A stretch of DNA of 64,000 nt from Pseudolabrys sp. (GTDB lineage: Bacteria; Pseudomonadota; Alphaproteobacteria; Rhizobiales; Xanthobacteraceae). The notes beneath the pieces are model-generated. The model worked only from the letters and a program-made list of their open reading frames with translations, was not told the DNA's origin and did not search any database. Position numbers and translations under genes: made by a program. The DNA is taken from NCBI GenBank assembly GCA_026125895.1, contig JAHCKG010000012.1:57081-121080 (forward strand), given 5' to 3'. How positions within the stretch are numbered: position 1 is the stretch's first letter; each line of letters begins with the position of its first letter. Shown here one piece after another: positions 9,639 through 17,701 of the stretch.

Positions 9639-10859
9639 ATGCGCACCGACCTCTTCGACTTCGACCTGCCGGCCGAGCGCATTGCGCTACGGCCCGCTCA
9701 TCCGCGCGAGAGCGCGCGGCTCATGGTGGTGCGGCCGGGCGGGGCGCGGCCGCAAGCACCGCTCGTCCCCGCGCAGGCGGGGACCCAGAAGGCGACAGGC
9801 GAGGTTGGCGCGCGGGGATCCTGGACCCCCGCCTTCGCGGGGGGGAGCGGAGAACAGGGGCCAGTTCCCGAATGGGAAGACCGCACGGTTGCCAACCTGC
9901 CGGACCTGCTCGAGCCGGGCGACTGCCTGGTGGTCAACGACAGCAAGGTCATCGCCGCGCGGCTCAAGGGCCGGCGTATCGGGCGCGGGGAGGCGGAACC
10001 CTCGATCGAGGCGACCCTGCACAAGCGCATCGACGGCTCGACCTGGCGGGCCTTTATCCTCGGCGCCAAGAAGGTCCAGGTCGGCGATATCCTGCGCTTC
10101 GGCACCGAGGGACGGGTCTGTTTTCTCGGTCAGCTCGATGCTGAAGTTTTACATAAAGATGAGGGTGGCGATGTAACCCTCTCATTTTCCTTCACAGGTC
10201 CGGTTCTCGATCAAGCGATCGAGGAGCGGGGCGAGATGCCCCTGCCGCCCTACATCGCCTCGAAGCGGCCGACCGACGACCAGGACAAGACCGACTACCA
10301 GACCGTGTTCGCCCACGAAGAAGGGTCCGTGGCGGCTCCGACCGCCGGGCTGCACTTCACCCCGGCGCTGCTGGAGCGGCTCAAGGCCCGCGGCGTCGCC
10401 CTGCACAAGGTCACCCTGCATGTCGGCGCCGGCACCTTCCTGCCGGTGAAGGCGGACGACACCGAAGGCCACAAGATGCACGCCGAGTTCGGCATCCTGA
10501 CCGCGGAGACGGCGGAGGCGCTCAACGCGGCCCGCGCCAAGGGCGGCCGCATCGTCGCCGTCGGCTCGACCGCCATGCGCACGCTGGAGACGGCCGCGGG
10601 CGACGATGGCAGGCTCAAGGAGTTCGCCGGCGACACCGCGATCTTCATCACGCCCGGCTACCGCTTCAAGGCGGTGGACCTGATGATGACCAACTTCCAC
10701 CTGCCGCGCTCGACCTTGTTCATGCTGGTGTCGGCCTTTTCCGGGCTGGCGACCATGCAGCGGGCCTACCGCCATGCCATCGACACCGGCTACCGGTTTT
10801 ACTCCTACGGCGATGCGTGTTTGCTGTTTCCTCAGAGTCATTCCGGGACAGCCCGTTAG
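9639..10859 (+). CDS. queA: tRNA preQ1(34) S-adenosylmethionine ribosyltransferase-isomerase, with repeat-derived insert
   Basis: QueA moves the ribosyl group of S-adenosylmethionine to 7-aminomethyl-7-deazaguanine in tRNA, giving epoxyqueuosine. Family blocks are present: [23 protein letters not shown] at the N-terminus, [56 protein letters not shown] and [18 protein letters not shown]. The protein has 406 residues against about 350-360. The excess comes from an in-frame insert of about 40 residues near 41-74, encoded by a family A palindrome, and from a C-terminal SHSGTAR tail encoded by a second palindrome. Every catalytic block is intact, so a working enzyme is likely. tgt follows. Confidence 0.96.
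   Translation: MRTDLFDFDLPAERIALRPAHPRESARLMVVRPGGARPQAPLVPAQAGTQKATGEVGARGSWTPAFAGGSGEQGPVPEWEDRTVANLPDLLEPGDCLVVNDSKVIAARLKGRRIGRGEAEPSIEATLHKRIDGSTWRAFILGAKKVQVGDILRFGTEGRVCFLGQLDAEVLHKDEGGDVTLSFSFTGPVLDQAIEERGEMPLPPYIASKRPTDDQDKTDYQTVFAHEEGSVAAPTAGLHFTPALLERLKARGVALHKVTLHVGAGTFLPVKADDTEGHKMHAEFGILTAETAEALNAARAKGGRIVAVGSTAMRTLETAAGDDGRLKEFAGDTAIFITPGYRFKAVDLMMTNFHLPRSTLFMLVSAFSGLATMQRAYRHAIDTGYRFYSYGDACLLFPQSHSGTAR
9759..9851 (+). repeat. Family A palindromic element inserted in frame in queA
   Basis: Inverted arms 9759-9788 (CCGCTCGTCCCCGCGCAG and onward) and 9821-9851 (ending GGGGGGAGCGGA) match the arms of the intergenic copy at 58226-58300. Translated in the queA frame the element gives [12 protein letters not shown], a variable centre, then [10 protein letters not shown]. 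The intergenic copy in the corresponding frame gives PLVPAKAGTQKA then WIPAFAGMSG. The insertion keeps the queA frame open, and the surrounding QueA sequence is uninterrupted. Confidence 0.85.
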
Positions 10860-10938
10860 GGCTGGACCCGGAATCCATAACCCCTGTAAGTGATTATGGA
10901 TTCCGGGCTCGCTCGTTTCACTCGCGCCCCGGAATGAC
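10837..10938. repeat. Palindromic element overlapping the queA stop codon, family C
   Basis: Left arm 10837-10880 and right arm 10894-10938 share outer sequences in inverted orientation: GTCATTCCGGG at the ends and CCCGGAATCCATAA inside. The arm centres differ: the left has a hairpin CAGCCC-GTTA-GGGCTG, the right an unrelated CGAG-rich stretch. The queA stop (10857-10859) lies in the left arm hairpin. The tgt start codon is 10 bases beyond the right arm. Confidence 0.85.
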
Positions 10939-10948
10939 AGAGAGATAA

Positions 10949-12085
10949 ATGTCCGAACCCTTCTCCTTCACTCTGCGCAAGACCGACGGCATGGCCCGCC
11001 GCGGCGAGATCGTGACGCCGCATGGCCCGATCGCGACGCCAGCCTTCATGCCGGTCGGCACCGCGGCGACGGTAAAGGGCCTGCATCCGGAGGCTGTCGC
11101 CGACACCGGCGCGCAGATCCTGCTCGGCAACACCTATCACCTGATGCTGCGGCCCGGCGCCGAGCGCATCGCCGCGCTCGGCGGGCTGCACAGGTTCATG
11201 AACTGGGACAAGCCGATCCTCACCGACAGCGGCGGCTTCCAGGTCATGTCGCTTGCCACCTTGCGGAAGCTGACGGAGCAGGGCGTCACCTTCCGCTCGC
11301 ATATCGACGGCACCAAATACGAGCTGACGCCGGAGCGTTCGATCGAAATCCAGGCGCTGCTCGGCACCGACATCACCATGCAACTCGATGAGTGCCTCAA
11401 GCTGCCGGCCTCGCGCGAGGAGATCGAGCGCGCTATGCGGCTGTCGCTGCGGTGGGCGGAGCGCTCCAAGCGCGCCTTCGAGGCCCGCGCCCGCGAGGGC
11501 TACGCGTTATTCGGCATCGTGCAGGGCGGCGACGACATTCCGCTGCGGCAGGCCAGCGCCCGCGCGCTCACCGAGATCGGATTCCACGGCTACGCCGTGG
11601 GCGGCCTCGCGGTCGGCGAGCCGCAGGAGGTCATGCTCAAGGTGGTCGAGGAAACGACGCCGGTACTGCCCGCCGATGCGCCGCGCTACCTGATGGGGGT
11701 CGGCACGCCGCACGACATCCTTGAGGCGGTGGCGCGCGGCATCGACATGTTCGACTGCGTCATGCCGACCCGCAACGGCCGCCACGGCATGGCCTTCACC
11801 CGCTTCGGCCAGCTCAATCTCTCGAACGCGCGGCACGCCGACGATCCGCGGCCGCTCGACGAGGAAAGCCCGCATCCGGCGGCGCGGACCTATTCGCGCG
11901 CCTACCTGCATCACCTGACCAAGGCCAATGAAATGCTCGGCCAGGTGCTGCTCTCGACCGTCAACATCGCCTACTACCAGGCGCTGACCGCCGGCATGCG
12001 CGCCGCGATCGAGGAGGGGCGGTTCGAGGACTTCCGCATGGCGACGATCGAGGGCTGGGCCAGGGGCGACATCCCGGCCCGATAG
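10949..12085 (+). CDS. tgt: Queuine tRNA-ribosyltransferase (tRNA-guanine transglycosylase), zinc cysteines missing
   Basis: Tgt exchanges guanine-34 of GUN tRNAs for preQ1, the step before QueA. The substrate block [11 protein letters not shown] with the catalytic Asp93, the GGLAVGE region and the [17 protein letters not shown] block with the nucleophilic Asp are all intact. Length 378 is normal. The C-x-C-x2-C zinc ligands found in E. coli and Zymomonas Tgt before YSRAYL are replaced by Ser307, His309 and Ala312, so the structural zinc site appears lost or remodelled. The following helix, [17 protein letters not shown], is conserved. It probably shares a transcript with queA. Confidence 0.96.
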   Translation: MSEPFSFTLRKTDGMARRGEIVTPHGPIATPAFMPVGTAATVKGLHPEAVADTGAQILLGNTYHLMLRPGAERIAALGGLHRFMNWDKPILTDSGGFQVMSLATLRKLTEQGVTFRSHIDGTKYELTPERSIEIQALLGTDITMQLDECLKLPASREEIERAMRLSLRWAERSKRAFEARAREGYALFGIVQGGDDIPLRQASARALTEIGFHGYAVGGLAVGEPQEVMLKVVEETTPVLPADAPRYLMGVGTPHDILEAVARGIDMFDCVMPTRNGRHGMAFTRFGQLNLSNARHADDPRPLDEESPHPAARTYSRAYLHHLTKANEMLGQVLLSTVNIAYYQALTAGMRAAIEEGRFEDFRMATIEGWARGDIPAR

Positions 12086-12089
12086 GCCG

Positions 12090-13031
12090 TCACTTCCGTT
12101 TCGCCAGCGGTTTGGCGAGTTCGCGCGCGCAATCGATGAAAAGCTCGGCGGCCGGATTCAAGGTCCGGTTTGTGGGCGTGACGATGCCGTTGGCCACCGG
12201 AGCGATCGGCAGGCGAACCGGCAACGCCTTGATCTCCGAATGCTGCGGCGACATTTTCAGGGCGTCGTCGTGGAAGAAAGTGAGAAACCGCCCCGTCGCC
12301 AGAAGACTCATGCGCACTTCGGACGACATCGTCACCACGGTCGTGTGAGGGTAAGCGAGGCCGCTCTTGCGGAACGCTTCGGCATAGATCGGCCCCAGCG
12401 CGTGTTCCGGGGGCGGCAGCACCCACAACTCGTTCGCCAATTCGGCAAGCTCGATCTTTCGCCGCCGGACCAGCGGGTTCTGCGCGCCCGCAACCACGAC
12501 ATAGGACGTGTCGTACAGCGTTTCGAAGGCGAAGAGGTCCTCGGGGAAGAGCTCGAGCCGCGGCACGATCAGCAGGTCGAGTTTGCGTTCGGTCAGTTCG
12601 CGATGCAGCGTTTCGACCTGGGCCGACACGACACGGAACACCATGCGCGGATGATGCCGCAACAGGCGGTTGATGATTTCCGGAATGAAGCCGGCCGCCA
12701 GCGGCGCGATGCTGCCGACGCGCACTTCGCCTGCGCTGGGATCGGCCAGAAACTCGATCCTTTTGACGGCCTGATAGAGTTCGTCGAACGCCGCTTCGCC
12801 GCCGTCGAGGAGGGCCCGGCCATAGTCGGTCGGCTCGATGCCGTGCGGGCTGCGGTCGAGCAGGCGAACGCCGATCGCCGCCTCCAGTTCGCCGATCGAC
12901 CGCGATACGGCGGGCTGCGTCGTATTGAGCAGCGTCGCGGCCCTTCGCATGCTGCCGGCCTGCACCACGGTCATCAGGATGTGCAGGTCCTGTAGCTTCA
13001 GGCGGCGGCCGATGCGATCGCTGAGCTGCAT
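12090..13031 (-). CDS. LysR family transcriptional regulator
   Basis: A 313-residue LysR regulator with the N-terminal winged helix-turn-helix LQDLHILMTVVQAGSMRRAATLLNTTQPAVSRSIGELEAAIGVRLLDR and a C-terminal effector-binding domain. The ATG at 13031 is preferred over an upstream one at 13067 because AGGA lies at the right distance. It is transcribed away from the amidohydrolase gene across 235 bases containing an AT-rich stretch (13050-13080), the usual arrangement for LysR control of a divergent target. The ligand is unknown; an aromatic acid or lactone would suit the neighbours. Confidence 0.93.
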   Translation of the reverse strand: MQLSDRIGRRLKLQDLHILMTVVQAGSMRRAATLLNTTQPAVSRSIGELEAAIGVRLLDRSPHGIEPTDYGRALLDGGEAAFDELYQAVKRIEFLADPSAGEVRVGSIAPLAAGFIPEIINRLLRHHPRMVFRVVSAQVETLHRELTERKLDLLIVPRLELFPEDLFAFETLYDTSYVVVAGAQNPLVRRRKIELAELANELWVLPPPEHALGPIYAEAFRKSGLAYPHTTVVTMSSEVRMSLLATGRFLTFFHDDALKMSPQHSEIKALPVRLPIAPVANGIVTPTNRTLNPAAELFIDCARELAKPLAKRK

Positions 13032-13266
13032 CACGATCCTATTGCGAAAATGGTATAGGTATATCACAATTTAGCATTGTCTTGGCATAACCGCATCCGC
13101 TATTTGTCGCCCTCGGCCGGCGGACATCCGCATGGTCCGTTTGGCGGTTTGGGACGTTGCGGACAGCCGTTGCGCGCGCCTACCGTGATTGCCGGCTGCT
13201 GCCGGCATCGTTTGTCCCACGAGAAACGGTGCGATAGCGAAGCACCCGAGCTTGAGGAATTGCCGT

Positions 13267-14121
13267 ATGAGCGCCGATCCGGAGTTTCTCGCCACGCGGC
13301 GCAAGCCGAACTTCAAGCTGCCGGCGGGCGCCATCGACGCGCATTGCCACGTCTTCGGGCCCGGCGCGGTATTCCCCTATGCGCCGAACCGGCGCTACAC
13401 GCCGAACGATGCGCCGAAAGAAATGCTGCGCGCGCTGCACGATCACCTCGGCGTGTCGCGCGCCGTCATCGTGCAGGCGAGCTGTCACGGCACCGACAAC
13501 CGCGCCATGATGGATTGCCTGGCGTGGGACCCGAATCGCTATCGCGGCGTCGCCATCGTCGATGACACCTTCACCGATGCCGACTACGACAGACTGCATG
13601 CCGGCGGCGTGCGCGGCGTGCGCTTCAACTTCATCAAGCATCTCGGCGGCACGCCCGACATGGACGTGTTCTACAAGGTGATCGACCGCATCAAGGGCCG
13701 CGGCTGGCACGTCGTGCTGCATCTCGGCGGACCGGACATCATTCCGAACATGGAGACGATCAAAAAGCTGCCGCTGACCTTCGTCATCGATCACATGGGC
13801 CGCGTGCCGGCCAAGGACGGTCTCGACCAGCCGCCGTTCAAGGCGCTGATGGAACTCGCCAAGCTCGACAACTGCTGGATCAAGGTCTGCGGCGCCGAGC
13901 GCATCGACTTCCCGCCTTACGACAAGGCGGTGCCGATCGCGCGGCGCATTCTCGAGACCATTCCCGACAAGGTGATGTGGGGCACCGACTTCCCGCATCC
14001 CAACGCCAGCCACGAAGCCGACGAGGCCGACCTTGTCGATCTGGTTCCGCAATTCGCGCCGGAGACGGATTTGCAGCGCCGCGTGCTTATTGATAACCCG
14101 GCGCGGCTCTACGATTTCTGA
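13267..14121 (+). CDS. Amidohydrolase family protein, 2-pyrone-4,6-dicarboxylate lactonase-like
   Basis: A 284-residue TIM-barrel hydrolase. It has the metal-binding HxH pattern in GAIDAHCHVFGP near residue 20, VIQASCHGTDN, GVRGVRFNF, VIDHMGR near 175-180, WIKVCGAERID and the late WGTDFPHPNA with the catalytic Asp. This pattern is that of the LigI branch (2-pyrone-4,6-dicarboxylate hydrolysis in protocatechuate 4,5-cleavage) and its relatives. GAGGAA upstream of the ATG at 13267 decides the start. Next to a LysR regulator and a solute-binding protein it probably serves breakdown of an imported carboxylate. Confidence 0.87.
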   Translation: MSADPEFLATRRKPNFKLPAGAIDAHCHVFGPGAVFPYAPNRRYTPNDAPKEMLRALHDHLGVSRAVIVQASCHGTDNRAMMDCLAWDPNRYRGVAIVDDTFTDADYDRLHAGGVRGVRFNFIKHLGGTPDMDVFYKVIDRIKGRGWHVVLHLGGPDIIPNMETIKKLPLTFVIDHMGRVPAKDGLDQPPFKALMELAKLDNCWIKVCGAERIDFPPYDKAVPIARRILETIPDKVMWGTDFPHPNASHEADEADLVDLVPQFAPETDLQRRVLIDNPARLYDF

Positions 14122-14179
14122 GCGCCGGCGATCACTTCACCCATTCGACAATACGAAACTGTACCGGAGGATGCTTCCA

Positions 14180-15169
14180 ATGACCTTTAAGTTTTTCAAC
14201 TATACGCGCCGCGCCATGTTGCTGGCGCTGCCGATGGCGGTGGCCTTTGCGGCCGTGCCGCAGGCGCAGGCCGCCTGGCCGGAGAAGCCGGTGCGCATCG
14301 TGCTGCCATTCGGCGCCGGCGGCGTCGGCGACGTCACCGCGCGTATCGTCGCGGAGAAGCTCTCCACCATTCTCGGCCAGCGCTTCAACATCGAAAACAT
14401 GCCGGGCCCGGCCGGCATCACCGCGGCGCGCGCGGTCATCACCGCCGAGCCCGATGGCTACACGCTCGGTCTGTTGAGCAACGGCACGGCGGCCGCGGTC
14501 GCGACCTTCAAGAAGCTGCCGTTCGACCCGCTCAAGGACTTCCAGATGGTCTCGACCATGGGGCAGTTCGACGCCGTGCTCGCAGTGTCGTCGAAATCCG
14601 AGTTCAAGACCCTCGGCGATTTCATCAAGGCCGCGAAGGAGAAGCCCGGCACGCTTAATGTCGGCACCATCGCCGCCGGTTCGACGCAGAATCTCGGCGC
14701 CGAGTTCTTCAAGTCGGTCGCCGACATCAACGTCATCATCGTGCCGTACAAGAACTCGCCGGACATTGTCGTCGGCCTTTTGCGCAACGACGTGCAGATG
14801 ATGCTCGACTTCCCGCCGGCCGTGATGGGCCAGGTGACGTCGGGCGATCTCAAGCTGCTGGCGACCGCCGCCGAAAAGCGCTCGCAGATCTATCCGAACG
14901 TGCCGACCGGCGCCGAGCAGGGCCTCAAGGGCTTCAAGGTCTATTCGTGGAACGCCATCTTCGCGCCGAAGGGTACGCCGAAGGAGATCGTCGACAAGCT
15001 CAACAAGGCGATCCGTGAAGCGGTGGCGATGAAGGACGTGCAGGAACAATTCGCCAAGCTCGGCATCGAGGCCTATCCCTCGTCGCCGGAAGAACTGACC
15101 AAGCGCCTCACCGACGACATCGCCAACCTCAACGCGGTCGTCGACAAGGCCGGCATTCAGCGCAAGTAA
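14180..15169 (+). CDS. Tripartite tricarboxylate transporter (TctC/Bug) substrate-binding protein
   Basis: A 329-residue periplasmic binding protein. It has a signal peptide (YTRRAMLLALPMAVAFAAVPQAQA) and then WPEKPVRIVLPFGAGGVGDVTARIVAEKL, the hallmark Bug start. Further family blocks are MPGPAGITAARAV and KPGTLNVGTIAAGSTQNLGAEFF. Bug proteins bind carboxylates such as citrate, glutamate or aromatic acids. No TctA/TctB membrane genes are next to it, so it is an orphan receptor that must use a transporter encoded elsewhere. GGAGG at 14166-14170 fits the ATG at 14180 and is too close for the one at 14171. Confidence 0.95.
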   Translation: MTFKFFNYTRRAMLLALPMAVAFAAVPQAQAAWPEKPVRIVLPFGAGGVGDVTARIVAEKLSTILGQRFNIENMPGPAGITAARAVITAEPDGYTLGLLSNGTAAAVATFKKLPFDPLKDFQMVSTMGQFDAVLAVSSKSEFKTLGDFIKAAKEKPGTLNVGTIAAGSTQNLGAEFFKSVADINVIIVPYKNSPDIVVGLLRNDVQMMLDFPPAVMGQVTSGDLKLLATAAEKRSQIYPNVPTGAEQGLKGFKVYSWNAIFAPKGTPKEIVDKLNKAIREAVAMKDVQEQFAKLGIEAYPSSPEELTKRLTDDIANLNAVVDKAGIQRK

Positions 15170-15194
15170 GGAAAGCCGACGGGGGCGACGGCCG

Positions 15195-15845
15195 ATGAAC
15201 TGGTCTCAACCCGTCGATCTCTACTGCGAGCGGCTCGACCCGTCGTTCTGGGCCGAGCCGCTCAATGCCTTGACGAACCTGTCCTTCGTGATTGCTGCGG
15301 CGATCGCGTTCGCGCAGTGGAAGCGCGCCGGCGGCCGCGACTGGCCGGCCCTGGTCCTGATTGCCGTCACCCTCGCCATCGGCATAGGCTCCTTCATCTT
15401 TCACACCGTGGCGACGCGCGGCGCTGCGCTGTTCGACACCGTGCCGATCGCGGTTTTCATCTACGGTTATTTACTGCTGGCGCTGCGGCGCTTTCTCGGC
15501 CTGTCCACCCTGGTGGCATTGGCGACCTTGGCCGCCTTCGTGGTCCTGAGCGCGCTGGAAGCGCGCCTGGTGCCGGCCGGCACGCTCAACGGCTCGCATG
15601 CCTATCTGCCGGCCTGGGCGGCGTTGTTGATCGTCGGCTGGCTGACACCGGACAAGCGGCCGCGCCGTCTGCTGCTGGCAGCGGCGTTGGTGCTGGCGCT
15701 GTCGCTCGCATTCCGCAGCATCGATCAGGCGGTCTGCGCCACGCTGGCGATCGGCACGCATTTCCTCTGGCACACGCTCAACGGCGTCGTGCTGTATCTG
15801 ACGTTGCGCGCGGCGCTGCCGGCGGCTTCGGCGCGCCCGGCTTAA
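15195..15845 (+). CDS. Ceramidase-fold (alkaline ceramidase-like) membrane hydrolase
   Basis: A 216-residue protein with about seven membrane helices. Its polar residues match the catalytic zinc site of the alkaline ceramidase/PAQR-like superfamily: YCE at 10-12, Ser66 and His70 in GIGSFIFHTVATR, Asp81, and His189 and His193 in GTHFLWHTLNG. In human ACER3 the equivalent Ser, Asp and three His bind zinc and cleave the amide of ceramide. The bacterial substrate is unknown; it may be another N-acyl lipid. It starts 26 bases after the TctC gene on the same strand. Confidence 0.85.
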   Translation: MNWSQPVDLYCERLDPSFWAEPLNALTNLSFVIAAAIAFAQWKRAGGRDWPALVLIAVTLAIGIGSFIFHTVATRGAALFDTVPIAVFIYGYLLLALRRFLGLSTLVALATLAAFVVLSALEARLVPAGTLNGSHAYLPAWAALLIVGWLTPDKRPRRLLLAAALVLALSLAFRSIDQAVCATLAIGTHFLWHTLNGVVLYLTLRAALPAASARPA

Positions 15846-15905
15846 CGAAGAGAGCCCGCCCGGCGGCGAGGGGCAATCGGGGAAAGCCGCCGGGCGGGAT
15901 CATGC

Positions 15906-16424
15906 TCAGTCGTTCGAAGCCGCGCGCGCCTTGCGATGGAAGGCGTAGTCGGCGGCATAAGGCACGCTGAGCAAGCTGCCGGCGGCCGGGCAGGCGCCTT
16001 CGGCGACGCCGCCACGGGTGGCAAGCCGCTGCACCGTGGTCACGCCCTCGAGCATGCCGGCGCCGCGACGTGCGGTGACCGTCAGCTTGAGCAGCGGGAT
16101 GTCGGCCGCCGTTGCCCCCGGCGCGCGGCCGGCGACCCTGGCGGTGATCACGCTGCCGTCCTGCCATTCCCAGTTCGGACCGGCATAGTGGCGGCCGACG
16201 GTCTTGCCATTCACCAGCAGGCTGGCGATCGGCTCGCGGAAACTCCAGGCCAGCTTGCCGGAGGCGTCGGACTTGCATTCGTAGATTTGCGCATCTTCGG
16301 CATGAACGGTGACGACGTGGCTTTCGCCGGCCGCCGCGATGGCATCCGGCAGTTCGCTCGCCTGCGCCGCCGGCGGCAGGCAGAACGGCGCAACCGCCAG
16401 ACGCAGTAATTGAAGCAGTCTCAT
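15906..16424 (-). CDS. DUF3455 domain secreted protein
   Basis: A 172-residue protein with a signal peptide ending near AAQASEL. DUF3455 features are present: QIYECKSDASGKLAWSFREPIASL, then VGRHYAGPNWEWQDGSVITARV and a late GVAEGACP. The family is secreted, found in bacteria and fungi, and has no established function. The ATG overlaps the stop of the DUF1127 gene by 4 bases (ATGA), so it is the third gene of a likely operon with the methyltransferase and DUF1127 genes. Confidence 0.85.
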   Translation of the reverse strand: MRLLQLLRLAVAPFCLPPAAQASELPDAIAAAGESHVVTVHAEDAQIYECKSDASGKLAWSFREPIASLLVNGKTVGRHYAGPNWEWQDGSVITARVAGRAPGATAADIPLLKLTVTARRGAGMLEGVTTVQRLATRGGVAEGACPAAGSLLSVPYAADYAFHRKARAASND

Positions 16425-16699
16425 GGCATGGTCCTTTGCTGTCTCCTGGTCTCGTCGACCATGTTGCGGCCGGTGACGACGAGATAAGGGATCTCGCTGC
16501 GGCCGATGCCGATGTCCTTGAGCACGTGGTTGTCGAGGGCGGCGAGCGCCGCCATCATACGTTTTCTGCGGCGATGCTCGGCGATCTTGACGAGCAGGTG
16601 CCAGAGGGTGCGGCCGGCGGCGCGCGGGCCGCCGGCAACTGCGTCGAGCCAGCCGAAGCGGCGGCCAGGCTCGATCGCGATGGTAAGCGCGTCGGTCAT
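16421..16699 (-). CDS. DUF1127 (YjiS-like) small protein
   Basis: A 92-residue basic protein. The DUF1127 core lies near residues 38-72: HRRRKRMMAALAALDNHVLKD followed by IGIGRSEIPYLV. Short DUF1127 proteins of alphaproteobacteria have been linked to RNA turnover and phosphate or stress responses; this one has an N-terminal extension of about 35 residues. It sits one base after the methyltransferase gene and overlaps the DUF3455 gene. Confidence 0.85.
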   Translation of the reverse strand: MTDALTIAIEPGRRFGWLDAVAGGPRAAGRTLWHLLVKIAEHRRRKRMMAALAALDNHVLKDIGIGRSEIPYLVVTGRNMVDETRRQQRTMP

Positions 16700-16700
16700 C

Positions 16701-17558
16701 TCAACGCCGCGTGATGACGACTTCGAGGTAATCGCCCGGCACCACCATGGTGCTGTCGCCCGACACGTTGAAACGCTCGATCAGCTTGATCAGGTCGGCG
16801 TTGAACGCGGTCTGCTTGGCGGCATCGAGCGCGGCGAAGGTCTTCAGCATCGGGCCGTAGAACGTGCGGAAGACGTCGATAAAGGTCTGCGGCGACTTGT
16901 AGCGGAAGTTGAACTGCCGCACGGTCGTTTTGATCGACGAGGCCTGCGCGCCGAACATCTCGCGCAGCCGTGCCTCAGTGCCCCACAGCGCCGGCGACTT
17001 GGCGCCGGCCGGCGGCGCGATGTAGCCGCCGATGGTCTTGAACATCTGGCCGATGAAACCTTCCGGCGTCCAGTTGGCCATGCCGATCTTGCCGCCGGAG
17101 CGCACGACGCGGATCAGTTCGGCCGCGGCGCGATCGTGGTCGGCGGTGAACATGATGCCGAAGGTTGAGATCGCGGCATCGAAGCTGCGGTCGTCGAAGG
17201 GCAGCGCTTCCGCATCGGCGGTACGGAAATCGATGGCGTAGCCGTCGGCTTCGGCGCGCTTGCGGCCGTGCTCGAGGAGCGAGGGCACATAGTCGGTCGA
17301 GACGACCGCGGCGCCGCGGCGGGCGGCCGCGAGCGTCGCATTGCCGTTGCCGGCGGCGACGTCGAGAACCTTCTGGCCGGCGCGGATGTCGAGAGCTTCG
17401 CAGAGCGTCTCGCCGACGATCTGCAGCGTCGTGCCGACGACAGCGTAATTGCCGGACGACCATGCGGCCTGCTGACGCGTCTTCAGGGCGCCGAGGTCGA
17501 TCGCGTCGGCGTTCGGATTCTTCATTGAAACAGCGGCTTGGCTCATAGTGTGCTCCAT
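16701..17558 (-). CDS. SAM-dependent class I methyltransferase
   Basis: A 285-residue methyltransferase with motif I VLDVAAGNGNATLAAARRG near 65-83, the acidic end of strand beta2 in STDYVPS, the motif DAEALPFDDRSFDAAISTFGIMF near 115-137, and SGGKIGMANWTPEGF. This matches the UbiE/Methyltransf_11 type. The substrate is not evident. It is the first gene of a probable three-gene operon and is transcribed away from the AraC gene across 143 bases, so the AraC protein is a likely regulator. An internal ATG five codons downstream is an alternative start. Confidence 0.92.
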   Translation of the reverse strand: MEHTMSQAAVSMKNPNADAIDLGALKTRQQAAWSSGNYAVVGTTLQIVGETLCEALDIRAGQKVLDVAAGNGNATLAAARRGAAVVSTDYVPSLLEHGRKRAEADGYAIDFRTADAEALPFDDRSFDAAISTFGIMFTADHDRAAAELIRVVRSGGKIGMANWTPEGFIGQMFKTIGGYIAPPAGAKSPALWGTEARLREMFGAQASSIKTTVRQFNFRYKSPQTFIDVFRTFYGPMLKTFAALDAAKQTAFNADLIKLIERFNVSGDSTMVVPGDYLEVVITRR

Positions 17559-17701
17559 TGTTTGTTGACGTGCGCGGCCGTGGCCCGGTCAGCGGGCAAA
17601 CAGGCCGGATTGCTGGAAATCGCCGGTTTGGGCTAGTGTGCGCGCCGCCCGGCAGACCCTGCTTTCGGGGCGCTGAATACGGGCAAGGGCCGAGCCGCTC
17701 A

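Noticed and set aside
9639-10859. queA as a pseudogene because of the insert
   Set aside because: The insert keeps the frame, and all QueA core blocks are intact to the C-terminus, so a functional gene is more likely.
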